Assembly (NCBI GenBank): GCA_029570205.1
Contig: JAKQSI010000073.1
Coordinates: 1-47,281 of the forward strand
DNA: 47,281 nucleotides
Source: Candidatus Omnitrophota bacterium
Lineage (GTDB): Bacteria; Hinthialibacterota; Hinthialibacteria; Hinthialibacterales; JAKPRU01
Reading direction: 5' to 3'
Numbering within the stretch: the stretch's first letter is position 1; each line of letters starts with the position of its first letter. Below the pieces are notes generated by a model, which saw nothing but the letters and a program-made list of their open reading frames with translations, was not told the DNA's origin and made no database searches. Position numbers and translations under genes: made by a program. Below, in pieces: positions 1-8,525 of the stretch.

Positions 1-1
1 C

Positions 2-16
2 CATGGGAATCCTCCT
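2..16 (-). promoter_or_regulatory. Ribosome binding site and start codon of a gene leaving the left edge
   Basis: On the minus strand an AGGAGG (plus-strand 11-16) lies six bases before an ATG (plus-strand 4-2). This is ideal Shine-Dalgarno geometry for a gene reading leftwards out of the window, divergent from the sulfatase. Only the start codon is visible, so nothing can be said about the product. Confidence 0.45.
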
Positions 17-133
17 GGTATCTAGTTATATCACTAGATCCCAGGATACACCGAAAACCGGGCGAAATCAAGCAAAAATTTCACCCGATGTAATTTTCAG
101 TCCGTTTTCTCTAGTAAAAGGCCAAACTCCAGC

Positions 134-152
134 ATTCCGGCTAAGCCGGAAT
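134..152. repeat. Perfect 9-bp palindrome (REP-like hairpin)
   Basis: ATTCCGGCT and AGCCGGAAT are perfect reverse complements separated by one base. The hairpin lies in the roughly 390-base divergent intergenic region before the sulfatase. There is no U-run, so it is more like a dispersed palindromic repeat than a terminator. I see nothing else certain in 17-391. Confidence 0.5.
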
Positions 153-391
153 CCAGCCGTCCTTCGGATGGCTCGATAATAACCCGACGATTTATCGCCG
201 GGCATTTCGGGGTACCCCAGCCTTCCAGCCTGTCGTAATCTATGAAATCTCTCCGTTAGACTAGCACAACATTCATTCTGCCGAACGAGACCCCATTGGG
301 AATCAGACCGAACACCCGAATGGACATTACCCAGGTTCTATGCAAAATAGGCTGCATGGAACAGACCCCTGCCATAAAAGGAGAGTTCGAA

Positions 392-1816
392 ATGGATCGA
401 CCCGATTTTGTCAGGCAATCCCGCCGTCGTTTTCTGCAAAATGCCTCAGCGGCGATGCTGGGCGCAGCCGCGATGCCCATTTCGTGCAATAGCAAGTCTG
501 GACGGCTCAACCTGATTGTTCTGGTTACCGATGACCACCGCTGGGATTGCCTTGGATGTATGGGCCACCCCATTTTGCGCACACCAATCCTGGACCGCCT
601 TGCCCATGACGGTGTCCTGTTCACCAACCATTTCTGCACGACCTCCATCTGCATGACCAGCCGGGCTACGATTTTCACCGGCCTGTATTCCCGCTGCCAT
701 ACTGTCCACGATTTCAATCGGCCCCTGCCGGAATGTCTGTTCCCGGTGTCTTACCCGATGGCCCTTCGCCGTGCGGGATATCGAACGGGATTTGTCGGGA
801 AATGGGGGTTGGGCGGAGACCTTCCCGAAAAGGATTTCGATTATTTCAAAGGATTTCCCGGCCAGGGGCAGTATTTTCACGAAATCGACGGCCGGCGAGT
901 TCATTTAACCCGCATCCTGACCGACCAGGCCGAGGAGTTCCTTCGGGGCTGCTCCCCCAATCAGCCGTTCTGTCTGTCGGTGAGTTTCAAAGCCCCGCAC
1001 GTGCAGGATGGCGAATTCCCGCCGTTTCAGTATGACCCTGCCTTGGCGGATCTGTATGAAAATGACCGGATTCCTGTCCCGCAAACGGCCACGGAGGCGC
1101 ATTTTGCGGCGCTACCCGAATTTCTGCAGAAATCCGAGGGCCGGGTACGCTGGGGGCAGCGGTTCGCCACGCCGGACATGTACCAGGACTCGGTGAAAGG
1201 GTATCTGCGCTTGATTACCGGTGTGGACCGCGCGGTCGGGGAGATACTGAAATGCCTGGAACAGCAAAGCGCGCTCGACCGCACGGCGATTCTTTTCACA
1301 TCCGATAACGGCTTCTTCCTGGGCGAACACGGCCTTGCGGGCAAGTGGCTGATGTATGAGGAATCCATCCGTATCCCGATGATTCTGTGGCATCCATGTT
1401 TTCCCCCGTCTCAACGGGGACAGAAAATCGATAAAATGACATTGAATATCGACATCGCCCCGACCATCCTGGACCTTGCCGGGCTGGAGGCTCCGTCTTG
1501 GATGCAGGGGCGAAGCCTGATGCCGCTCGCATCCGGCAAGTCTGTTCCCTGGCGGCAGGAATGGTTCTATGAGCATCTGTTCACACATCCCGCAATTCCG
1601 AAGAATGAGGGGGTGCGGACGGAACGCTGGAAATACATTCGTTATATTGAGCAGGACCCGATTTACGAAGAACTGTATGATCTGGAGAATGATCCGGTAG
1701 AGGAACACAACCTGGTTGGAATCTCTTCTCATTTGCAGATTCTCGACGGGCTGCGGGCGCGACGAGAGAAATGGATTCAATCGTTAGACAATTGGAAGTT
1801 AGAGAGTCCGAGATGA
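392..1816 (+). CDS. Tat-exported arylsulfatase (sulfatase family S1)
   Basis: Hydrolyses sulfate esters, probably on sulfated polysaccharides, outside the cytoplasm. The ATG at 392 is chosen because AAAAGGAGAG precedes it by 6-7 bases and the protein then opens with a twin-arginine signal (QSRRRFLQ, residues about 9-16) and a hydrophobic Ala-rich stretch. The protein has 474 residues, normal for the family. The N-terminal metal-binding Asp pair is in VTDDHR (47-48). The formylglycine signature is ICMTSRATIFTGLYS, with Cys87 the residue to be oxidised; Thr replaces the usual Pro or Ala of CxPSR, which some sulfatases tolerate. DNGFFLGEHGLAGKW is the second conserved block. Activity needs a formylglycine-generating or anSME-type maturase, and neither is in the window. 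The substrate cannot be read from the sequence. Confidence 0.9.
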   Translation: MDRPDFVRQSRRRFLQNASAAMLGAAAMPISCNSKSGRLNLIVLVTDDHRWDCLGCMGHPILRTPILDRLAHDGVLFTNHFCTTSICMTSRATIFTGLYSRCHTVHDFNRPLPECLFPVSYPMALRRAGYRTGFVGKWGLGGDLPEKDFDYFKGFPGQGQYFHEIDGRRVHLTRILTDQAEEFLRGCSPNQPFCLSVSFKAPHVQDGEFPPFQYDPALADLYENDRIPVPQTATEAHFAALPEFLQKSEGRVRWGQRFATPDMYQDSVKGYLRLITGVDRAVGEILKCLEQQSALDRTAILFTSDNGFFLGEHGLAGKWLMYEESIRIPMILWHPCFPPSQRGQKIDKMTLNIDIAPTILDLAGLEAPSWMQGRSLMPLASGKSVPWRQEWFYEHLFTHPAIPKNEGVRTERWKYIRYIEQDPIYEELYDLENDPVEEHNLVGISSHLQILDGLRARREKWIQSLDNWKLESPR

Positions 1817-1931
1817 GACACTGTGACAAACACCTTTCTTATACGCCCGGATATTGATAGCCTCAAGAAAAGGATGTAACAAATACCGGTGGTCCCTCGG
1901 AGAAGGTCGCTTATTCTTGGGAGGATGCACT

Positions 1932-2864
1932 ATGATTGGACAAGAGACAATCCCACCGATGATCTTAAAAGGGCACGATCTCCACGGAAAATGCCTTCCG
2001 ATCAAATATGATCGCACTTGCCGATGCCCACCGACACATATTAATTGCATGACACCGAAGGATTGGCTGAAGAGTCAGCTGGGTATCTGGCAGTTTTCCT
2101 ACGAGGGCAGGGATGTTCGCGATAAGACTGTTCACCCGGCCACATTTCCCATTGCTTTGGCAAAGAAGGTCATTGAACTGTTTACGCATGAAGGCCAGTT
2201 GGTCTTGGACCCTTTTGTCGGAAGCGGTACAAGTCTTCTTGCGGCGAGCGATTTAAATCGAAATGCCGTGGGTTTTGACCTTCACAAACACTATGTCCAA
2301 TTGTGCGCAAGCAGGTTGTCCAAGAACGGTAATATGTTTAATTATTCAAAACAGGTAGCGGTAGAGGACGACGCGCGGAATATCCCGAATTATCTCCAAA
2401 AAGAATCGGTTTCACTCATTTGGACATCCCCCCCTTATGCACACCTTCTAAATCGAAAGCGAAGCAATAAGTCGCGGAGAAATCGAAATAACGAACAGCT
2501 GGGCAAAGTGGAGCAATATTCACAAGACGAACGAGATTTAGGCGTATTGGATCTCCCAAGTTATACGACAGCCATGGGCGACATCTTCGAGGGATTGTTG
2601 CTGTTTCTGAAGCCCAAGGGGCACTGTGTTATCAATGTCCCCGATATATGGTGGGAAAATGAGAGGATCACGATACACATTTCCCTTGTTGAAGAAATGA
2701 GAAAACGTGGATACGAATTGCGCAATATCATTATTTGGGACAGAACAAATGTCGTGAACCAAATCGGCATCTTTGGATGGCCCAGTAACTACATCACAAT
2801 GGGTGTGACCTTTGAGTATCTACTTGATTTTTGGCGACCGCTGCCGAGTGAGAGAAATCTGTAA
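1932..2864 (+). CDS. Orphan site-specific DNA methyltransferase (N4-cytosine/N6-adenine type)
   Basis: Transfers a methyl group from S-adenosylmethionine to an exocyclic amine of A or C in DNA. The start at 1932 follows GGGAGGA. In this 310-residue protein, HPATFP (68-73, motif X-like) is followed by the SAM-binding DPFVGSGT (93-100, motif I) and then by the catalytic TSPPY (165-169, motif IV). The order X-I-IV is the alpha/gamma type and not the beta order (IV first) common for TSPPY enzymes. No restriction endonuclease gene lies beside it, so it is an orphan methylase or the remnant of a restriction-modification system. The gene looks A+T-richer than its neighbours and borders an insertion sequence, which suggests horizontal acquisition. 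The recognition sequence is unknown. Confidence 0.85.
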   Translation: MIGQETIPPMILKGHDLHGKCLPIKYDRTCRCPPTHINCMTPKDWLKSQLGIWQFSYEGRDVRDKTVHPATFPIALAKKVIELFTHEGQLVLDPFVGSGTSLLAASDLNRNAVGFDLHKHYVQLCASRLSKNGNMFNYSKQVAVEDDARNIPNYLQKESVSLIWTSPPYAHLLNRKRSNKSRRNRNNEQLGKVEQYSQDERDLGVLDLPSYTTAMGDIFEGLLLFLKPKGHCVINVPDIWWENERITIHISLVEEMRKRGYELRNIIIWDRTNVVNQIGIFGWPSNYITMGVTFEYLLDFWRPLPSERNL

Positions 2865-3013
2865 TATCCGTGGACCGATGTAAAGAGGGAATCGGCGAGT
2901 AAGTATTCGTTACTTCTCTCTTCGTTCGATTTCTCACCAGGGATCACCTCCATGGCTGCTTTGCCCCCAAATCTCCCCCGCACAACCACGGGGTTCACCG
3001 GACTGTTACCGAA

Positions 3014-3039
3014 TGTAGAACATCTACAATATAAATTAC
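3014..3039. repeat. Dispersed 26-bp repeat with small hairpin, copy A
   Basis: This stretch contains GTAGA-ACA-TCTAC, a 5-bp stem, followed by an A+T-rich tail. It matches 25379-25404 at 24 of 26 positions in the same orientation. The rest of the 224-base gap between the methylase and the IS left end shows no gene I can support. Confidence 0.55.
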
Positions 3040-3206
3040 ACCGCCACGGCGCACATTGTGGCTTTTGCCGCAGGCGGCTAACTATGCCCTTCTTTGACGG
3101 TTGTGTAGTGAAAATGGGTGTTTTGGGGGGTAGTGAGTGAGGAAAATCAGGGATTTAGCGAATTTCGCTCCAAAAAAGATGTAGTAAATGGATTGTCATG
3201 GTATAG

Positions 3207-3234
3207 TTGACAGAGAAGTTGAGTCAGGTATATT
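3207..3234 (+). promoter_or_regulatory. Sigma-70 promoter of the IS transposase
   Basis: TTGACA (3207-3212), a 16-bp spacer and TATATT (3229-3234). The expected transcription start is about 3241, only a few bases before the transposase ATG at 3244. The transcript would therefore be essentially leaderless, and no Shine-Dalgarno sequence is visible. Confidence 0.6.
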
Positions 3235-3243
3235 CCGTAGTAT

Positions 3244-4896
3244 ATGTTTACGAAGGAAGTCACCGTATCCCGCAAGAAAGGCCCGGCGGTCCGGTATGTA
3301 CAGATCGTCGAGAGCGTTCGCCGTCCCGGTTCTCGGACCCCGCGTCACGAGGTGGTGCTGAACCTGGGGCGAGCGGATCGGATCGACCGGGAGCGCGTGG
3401 GACACCTGATCCGGCTGCTTCAAGACTGCCTGGGAGAGAACGCCCAAGAGGCGTTGCCGGAGGGGGTGGAGATCGGCCAGACGCGGGAGTTGGGGGTGGT
3501 GTGGCTGATGGAGGCGTTGTGGCATCGGCTGGGGTTGGACGGATTTTTTCGGCGGGAATTGAAGAAGCGAAAGATCGAATTTCCGATGGAGCGTGCATTG
3601 TTGGCGATGGTGGCGCATCGGGCGGTGGACCCGACGAGCAAGCCTCAGGACTTTTATTGGCTTCGAGAGGAAGCGTTTTTCCCGTGGGCTGAGGAGGTGG
3701 AGTTGCACCATTTATATCGGGCGCTGGATGTTCTGCAGGAGCATCGGGACGGATTGGAGAGTGCGTTGTATGCGCACCGGAGTGACTTGTTCAATCGGTC
3801 GGCGCAGTTGATTTATTTTGACACGACGACGGTGCATTTTGAGGTGGAGGACGATCCGGAGGAACCGGAGGGGGCGGGGCTTCGTCAATATGGCCGTCCG
3901 AAAGACGGTCGAATCTCGCATCGGCAGATCGTGGTGGGGTGGGCGGTGGACGGGGATGGGTTGCCGCTGGTGTCGGAGACGTTTGCGGGGAACACGGTGG
4001 ATGTGAAAACGCTGCCGGTGGTGGTGAAACGATTGAGAGGGATGGGGGTGGAGCAGGTGGTGTTTGTGGCGGACCGGGGGTGTGTGTCGAAGAAGAACCT
4101 GGAGGAGATTGGGCGGGCGGGGTTGGATTATATTGTGGGGCTGCGACTTCGGCGCGCGGGAGACCTGGTGCCCGCCATTCTGGCGGATACGAGTCCGTAT
4201 GAGCAAGTGCAAGAGAATTTATTGGCGAAGGCGGTGGAGCGGGAGGGGAAACGGTGGATTGTGTGTTATTCCCCGGAGACAGCGGAACGGGATCTGAAGA
4301 TGCGGGGGCGTGCTCTGGAGCGCTTGAACCAGAAGTTGGAAGCGGTCGGGAAGGCGCGGGATGGGCAGAAGGCAGAAAGTGAGATTTTGGGGCATCATCT
4401 GTTCCGGCGTTGGGTGGAGCGGGACACGCGGGGGAATCTGGTGGTTTCGCGGGAGAAGGTAGTCCAGGAGGGGATGTGTGATGGGACCTTTGTGTTGGAG
4501 ACAAGTAACGAGCGGTTGTCGCCGGCGGAAGTGGCGTTGGGGTATAAGGGGCTGTTGCGTGTGGAGCGGGCTTGGCAAAGTCTCAAGCACGTTCTGGATA
4601 TCCAGCCGGTTTTTGTGCGGACGGAGGAGCGAATCCGGGCGCATGTGACGCTTTGCATGATTGCGTATTTGTTGGAACGGTGGGCGGAGATCGCTACCGG
4701 GGAGTCCTTCGAGGAGATTCGCCGTCAGTTGCGTCCGATGCACGCGACGGAATTGATCGAAGACGGTCAAAGCCTTTGGAAGCCCAGTCGCTTGAGCGCT
4801 GCACAGGAGTCGCTGTGGAAGAAACTGGAGATTTCCCCGCCGGGGAAGGTAGTTCACGTCGGCCCGATCTCCTGCCTGCCCCCCCAGAAATTGTAG
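3244..4896 (+). CDS. IS1634-family DDE transposase
   Basis: Cuts and joins the ends of the surrounding element. The length, 550 residues, is typical for this family. The DDE catalytic residues can be placed: first Asp in LIYFDTTTVHFE, second Asp in VVFVADRGCVSKKN, and Glu in the C-terminal block YKGLLRVERAWQSLKH, which is the Y(2)R(3)E(6)K signature of IS4-superfamily enzymes. The coding strand is strongly G-rich with many G-ending codons, unlike the neighbouring methylase. Several long overlapping frames on the other strand, including a Pro-rich one, are side effects of this bias. The ATG at 3244 lacks an upstream ribosome binding site. Confidence 0.92.
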   Translation: MFTKEVTVSRKKGPAVRYVQIVESVRRPGSRTPRHEVVLNLGRADRIDRERVGHLIRLLQDCLGENAQEALPEGVEIGQTRELGVVWLMEALWHRLGLDGFFRRELKKRKIEFPMERALLAMVAHRAVDPTSKPQDFYWLREEAFFPWAEEVELHHLYRALDVLQEHRDGLESALYAHRSDLFNRSAQLIYFDTTTVHFEVEDDPEEPEGAGLRQYGRPKDGRISHRQIVVGWAVDGDGLPLVSETFAGNTVDVKTLPVVVKRLRGMGVEQVVFVADRGCVSKKNLEEIGRAGLDYIVGLRLRRAGDLVPAILADTSPYEQVQENLLAKAVEREGKRWIVCYSPETAERDLKMRGRALERLNQKLEAVGKARDGQKAESEILGHHLFRRWVERDTRGNLVVSREKVVQEGMCDGTFVLETSNERLSPAEVALGYKGLLRVERAWQSLKHVLDIQPVFVRTEERIRAHVTLCMIAYLLERWAEIATGESFEEIRRQLRPMHATELIEDGQSLWKPSRLSAAQESLWKKLEISPPGKVVHVGPISCLPPQKL

Positions 4897-5050
4897 ATAC
4901 ACACCCGCTTTATGAAAATCCTATCATAACCCCTGCAATAACAGCAACTTACAAAGATTTATTGACTACACAACTGTCAAAGAAGCGGCTAATCTTGGGA
5001 GCGCGACTCCGGCGGGGCCGGTCATTGGGTAAAGAAAGCATGATCGAGCC

Positions 5051-5845
5051 TTACCAGATCACCCGTTCGCTTGAGGGTTTTCTCGCCGGAATCTCCATTT
5101 GCCTGACAAGGCGGGCCAAACCAAATCCCGACGGTTGATAAAGCTCCTTCGATTTGCACCAATCGAAATACTGACACGTATCCGAACTCTCATCGAAATC
5201 ATTCACACAAAGATCCAGACCGATTTCGATTCCCTTATCCAATTCCGACACGCCCAAGTCGGTCCAGGGAACGGCCATTTCGGTTATGTATCCCTCATCC
5301 GGCTGGTCATCGTTCAGAGTTCCGGCGATCACGGTCTTGGAAAGCGCGTTCCCGTTCCATGAATTGTCGATCTTGCCGTCCGATGTGCCCCGACTATCAA
5401 GGATTGCATTGTTCAGATTGACATGCCAACAATAGTCATCCTGTAGCCATTTGTCGCTGCGATCCAATCGAGTATCGATCAGGATTTCTACCCCATCATC
5501 GCCGGGAAATGCCGTATCATGTTCCGTGTGCGTGGCGCGAAGGTATGAATCCTTAACAGAAAAGGCAAAATAAAGGTATTGCTTGTCCCACAGTACCCAT
5601 ACCCGTGCCGTATTGCGATTCGGCGGGTCGATGTCATCCATGAAAAACACCGGCTGCGCGTTCTGCCAGGACACCTCATCCATGATACCATCCACGCGGA
5701 TTGCCTCCGGTGTATAGGCCACTTCCATTACACAGGGCCATGGGGCAATCGCCATCCTCTCCAGCGGCTCCGAGGTCCGGCAGCCGGTGACGGCTGTCAA
5801 CATCAGTAAGGTAACCGATAGGATGACCGCATGTTGTCTACGCAT
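5051..5845 (-). CDS. CBM9-like carbohydrate-binding lipoprotein
   Basis: A predicted outer-surface lipoprotein of 264 residues. The start at 5845 is preferred because the protein then begins with a lipoprotein signal (MRRQHAVILSVTLLMLTAV) ending in the lipobox VTGC, with GGAGG upstream. A longer in-frame start would add a basic stretch with no signal. The mature part resembles carbohydrate-binding module family 9: AIRVDGIMDEVSWQNAQPV near the start, WVLWDKQYLYFAFSVKD, the GDDGVEILID strand, then EMAVPWTDLG. Such modules are usually attached to hydrolases, but here the module stands alone. It probably tethers or senses glycans and fits the other glycan genes of the window. It is the last gene of a minus-strand run with prs and ackA, 155 bases after prs. 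Confidence 0.75.
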   Translation of the reverse strand: MRRQHAVILSVTLLMLTAVTGCRTSEPLERMAIAPWPCVMEVAYTPEAIRVDGIMDEVSWQNAQPVFFMDDIDPPNRNTARVWVLWDKQYLYFAFSVKDSYLRATHTEHDTAFPGDDGVEILIDTRLDRSDKWLQDDYCWHVNLNNAILDSRGTSDGKIDNSWNGNALSKTVIAGTLNDDQPDEGYITEMAVPWTDLGVSELDKGIEIGLDLCVNDFDESSDTCQYFDWCKSKELYQPSGFGLARLVRQMEIPARKPSSERVIW

Positions 5846-6000
5846 TTCTGGAATGAACCTCCAAGCCACTCTCTTTCCCTCTGTTATCCCCGTTGGTTTT
5901 ATTCGTCCTGTTGTCCGCCTCTTCTTTCTTTTCCTCTGGGAGAAGGTTGGAGCGACGGTTCCGGAATGCCGATAGGTCAAAGCGATTCGACTCCTCCACA

Positions 6001-6969
6001 CTAGGGTTCCTCGAACGGCGAGAACAGCACGCTGACCGACTCGCCGTTGTGGATACGCCGGATCGCCTTCGCGAACATCCGCGCCACCGAGAGGACTCGG
6101 ATCTTGTCGATCCGTTTCTTGCCCTCCACCGGGATGGTGTTTGTGACAACAACCTCTTTCAGCGAGGATTCCTGGATACGTTCAACCGCCTGGCCCACGA
6201 GAACCGGATGCACGGCCCCGGCGCTGATTTCGAGCGCGCCGGAATCCTCAAGCGCGCTTACTGTATTCAGCAAAGACCCGCCGGTACTGATTTCATCATC
6301 CATAATGATCGCGCGCTTGCCTTTGACATCGCCGATAATGTGCCGGACCACGGATTGATCGTCGTTTCCGCCCCGTCGCTTATCCACAATGGCCAGGGGC
6401 AAGTTCAGTTGTCGGGCAAACTTTTCGGCTCGTTTGGCGCTTCCGGCGTCCGGGGCCACAACCACGCAATCGGTCAAATCCTGGTAACGCCAGTAATCCA
6501 CCAGAATGGGTGTGGCAATCAGATGGTCCGTTGGAATCCGGAAGAATCCCTGAATCTGGAACGAGTGAAGATTCATTGTCAGGATTCGGTCCGCTCCGGC
6601 GGCTTCCAGCAAATCGGCGACCAACCGCGCGGCGATGGATATTCGCGGCTGATCCTTCTTGTCCGATCGCACATACGGAAAATACGGAAGCACCGCGGTC
6701 ACTCGACATGCCGAGGCATGTTTCAGTGCATCAATCATCAACAGTAATTCCATCAGGCGTGTGTTGACCGGAGAACACGAGGTTTGCACAACAAACACAT
6801 CGCATTCCCGCACATTTTCCTGAATCTTGACAAAAAGATTCTCATTGGCGAATTCCTGGATTTCCACTTTTCCAGGTTCGATATCCAGATATGGACAAAT
6901 CTCGTTTACAAGGCTCTTGCTCGCATTGCCGCTGAAAACTTTCAAGGCTCTGCCTGTTCCTGCTGTCAT
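6001..6969 (-). CDS. prs: Ribose-phosphate pyrophosphokinase (PRPP synthase)
   Basis: Makes 5-phosphoribosyl-1-pyrophosphate from ribose 5-phosphate and ATP for purine, pyrimidine, His, Trp and NAD synthesis. The 322-residue length is normal for class I. Seen: FANENLFVKIQENVRECDVFVVQT at the N-terminus, LPYFPYVRSDKKDQPRISIAARLVADLL in place of the usual RQDRKxxPR block, MNLHSFQIQGFF for the metal-binding DLHAxQIQGFF, and the ribose-phosphate loop MDDEISTGGS. The last differs from the textbook DDMIDTGGT but keeps the acidic pair and TGG. Several positions diverge from enterobacterial enzymes, so it may be a divergent subgroup, but the catalytic framework is intact. Confidence 0.92.
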   Translation of the reverse strand: MTAGTGRALKVFSGNASKSLVNEICPYLDIEPGKVEIQEFANENLFVKIQENVRECDVFVVQTSCSPVNTRLMELLLMIDALKHASACRVTAVLPYFPYVRSDKKDQPRISIAARLVADLLEAAGADRILTMNLHSFQIQGFFRIPTDHLIATPILVDYWRYQDLTDCVVVAPDAGSAKRAEKFARQLNLPLAIVDKRRGGNDDQSVVRHIIGDVKGKRAIIMDDEISTGGSLLNTVSALEDSGALEISAGAVHPVLVGQAVERIQESSLKEVVVTNTIPVEGKKRIDKIRVLSVARMFAKAIRRIHNGESVSVLFSPFEEP

Positions 6970-7068
6970 TCTTCTACTCCATGCGGTTTCCGATAATGTC
7001 TTTGTCAGGTCTGCTCAACAGCAGAACCTCCGCCCTCCCAGTAAACGGAGCGTGAAATCAAAACCGAG

Positions 7069-8271
7069 TCACTCGCGCGCGTTCAGTAATTCGACTGTGG
7101 CGCGGGCCACGATCAATTCCTCGTTTGTCGGGATCACCCAGATGGCTGTCCTGCTTTCGTTAGAGCCGATGCGGCCTTCTTTCCCCGATTGTTCCGCATT
7201 CCGACGATCGTCCAGAACGATCCCCAACGGTTCCAGTCCGGCGCAGATCCGCCGGCGCACATCGACTCCCCGTTCCCCGATGCCTCCCGTGAAAACCAGG
7301 GCATCCAGACGACCCAATACGGCAAGAAAACCTCCGATTGTCTTCTTCACATCATAGCAGAATGCCTCCAGGGCGAGATGCGCATCGGTATCTCCCTCGG
7401 CCTCCGCCTTTTCAATGTCCCGCACATCCGCGGAGACCCCGGATAGACCGAGGAATCCACTCCGTTTTGTGAGAAGACAGACAACCTCATCAATGGAAAG
7501 ATTCTCCTGCTGCATGACATACAGCACGGCGAACGGGTCCAGATCGCCGTTCCGCGTTCCATGAAACAGCCCGGACTGCGGGGAGAATCCCATGCTGGTA
7601 TCGATACTCTTCCCGCCCCGGATCGCGCAAATTGAGGAGGAGCCGCCCAAATGGCAGGAAATCACATTGACCTGCTCTTTCGGCAGATTCAGAAGCGCCG
7701 GAGTTCGCTCGGAAATGTATCGATGCGAAGCGCCATGATAACCATACCGCCGGATGCCGTGGCGATCACGCCATTCTTTCGGCACCGCATACACCCGGGC
7801 ATATTCCGGCATTGTTGCGTGAAAGGCCGGTTCGAATAGTCCGACCAATGGCGTATCCGGCATTGCCTCATGGAACAGGCGAATCGCTTTCACGTATGGC
7901 GGATTGTGAGCCGGGGCCAGGAATGCGTATTCCTCCATTCCTTTCAGCACGGAATCGGTGATCCGGACACAGCCGTCAAAGCCTTTCGCGATCACTGTCT
8001 TAAACCCGGCTGCTGAAATCTCATCCAAGCCGGAGATGACCGGTGATGAACCGGAGGTAAGCAGCCGAATCATCCGCCCGATAGCCGCAGGGTAATCCGC
8101 CAAAGGTTCCACGGTGGACCCGCTCTCCCCCCCACATGTCCACGAGAGGATGGCGTCCTGCGACCCGATCTTCTCAAACCGTCCCCATGCCAGAGATTTC
8201 TCTTCCGGAAAACGGATCAATTGAAATTTCAGGGAGGTGCTCCCGACGTTGGCAACGAGGATGTTGGTCAT
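7069..8271 (-). CDS. ackA: Acetate kinase
   Basis: Interconverts acetyl phosphate plus ADP and acetate plus ATP, the substrate-level phosphorylation step of acetate fermentation. The start at 8271 gives the family-typical 400 residues beginning MTNILVANVGSTSLKFQL (the NxGSSSxK motif) and has CCGGAG seven bases upstream; a longer reading would run through REP-like hairpins. Further signatures are HLGGSSSICAIRGGKSIDTS, GFSPQSGLFHGTRNGDLDP and FTGGIGER near the C-terminus. No phosphotransacetylase is adjacent. Transcribed divergently from the leuA T-box unit. Confidence 0.92.
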   Translation of the reverse strand: MTNILVANVGSTSLKFQLIRFPEEKSLAWGRFEKIGSQDAILSWTCGGESGSTVEPLADYPAAIGRMIRLLTSGSSPVISGLDEISAAGFKTVIAKGFDGCVRITDSVLKGMEEYAFLAPAHNPPYVKAIRLFHEAMPDTPLVGLFEPAFHATMPEYARVYAVPKEWRDRHGIRRYGYHGASHRYISERTPALLNLPKEQVNVISCHLGGSSSICAIRGGKSIDTSMGFSPQSGLFHGTRNGDLDPFAVLYVMQQENLSIDEVVCLLTKRSGFLGLSGVSADVRDIEKAEAEGDTDAHLALEAFCYDVKKTIGGFLAVLGRLDALVFTGGIGERGVDVRRRICAGLEPLGIVLDDRRNAEQSGKEGRIGSNESRTAIWVIPTNEELIVARATVELLNARE

Positions 8272-8392
8272 GATTGTCTCCGGAAGGAGTATCGGATTGT
8301 ATGGTCCGGTTGGAAACCCGCACCTAGTGTACTGTCTGGGCCACGGTAAGACGAGGGATATCGCCCCGGGCGGTTCCGGCCAGTAGACAACG

Positions 8393-8458
8393 GCGCAGGC
8401 AAGGATATCACCTGCGCTACGGGTGAATCGCAGGGGCAATCCCCCTGTGGCTGCCCGT
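8393..8458. repeat. Pair of REP-like hairpins between ackA and the leuA leader
   Basis: The first hairpin pairs GCGCAGG (8393-8399) with CCTGCGC (8411-8417). Read on the minus strand it directly follows a GTAG, the tetranucleotide that marks REP elements. The second pairs CAGGGG (8431-8436) with CCCCTG (8442-8447), inside an outer ACGGG/CCCGT pairing (8419-8423 with 8454-8458). Neither has a U-run. The loop sizes differ from the 7-6-7 REPs around 46 kb, so this is a different repeat family or a diverged one. Confidence 0.5.
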
Positions 8459-8489
8459 GACTTCTCCACACCAAATTCTCTGCCCAACC

Positions 8490-8518
8490 TTGACTTGCGC
8501 AGTTTTTGTGCCGATAAT
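8490..8518 (+). promoter_or_regulatory. Sigma-70 promoter of the leuA T-box transcript
   Basis: TTGACT (8490-8495), a 17-bp spacer and GATAAT (8513-8518). The predicted start is near 8525, immediately before the T-box stem I. The position fits the leader very well. Confidence 0.8.
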
Positions 8519-8525
8519 TGAGAGC

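Larger units (their letters stand above)
3089..4985 (+). mobile_element. Complete IS1634-type (IS4 superfamily) insertion sequence
   Basis: Left end 3089-3109 and right end 4965-4985 are terminal inverted repeats matching at 20 of 21 positions (core TTCTTTGAC, then GTTGTGTAGT). They enclose a single transposase gene. Immediately abutting target-site duplications are not visible. An 8-bp direct repeat GCGGCTAA occurs at 3074-3081 and 4985-4992, but it is offset from the left terminus by seven bases and overlaps the right one by one, so I do not call it a duplication. The transposase frame is open and its catalytic residues are present, so the element may be active or recently arrived. Confidence 0.85.

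Noticed and set aside
3791-4504. 237-residue Pro-rich minus-strand frame opposite the transposase
   Set aside because: Composition is the mirror of the G-rich transposase codons; no ribosome site or family resemblance.
3074-4992. 8-bp target-site duplication GCGGCTAA around the IS
   Set aside because: The copies are not in register with the inverted-repeat ends: seven extra bases lie between the left copy and its terminus, and the right copy overlaps the right terminus by one base.
5893-6747. 284-codon plus-strand frame opposite prs
   Set aside because: It lies antisense to an unmistakable PRPP synthase and shows no domain of its own.
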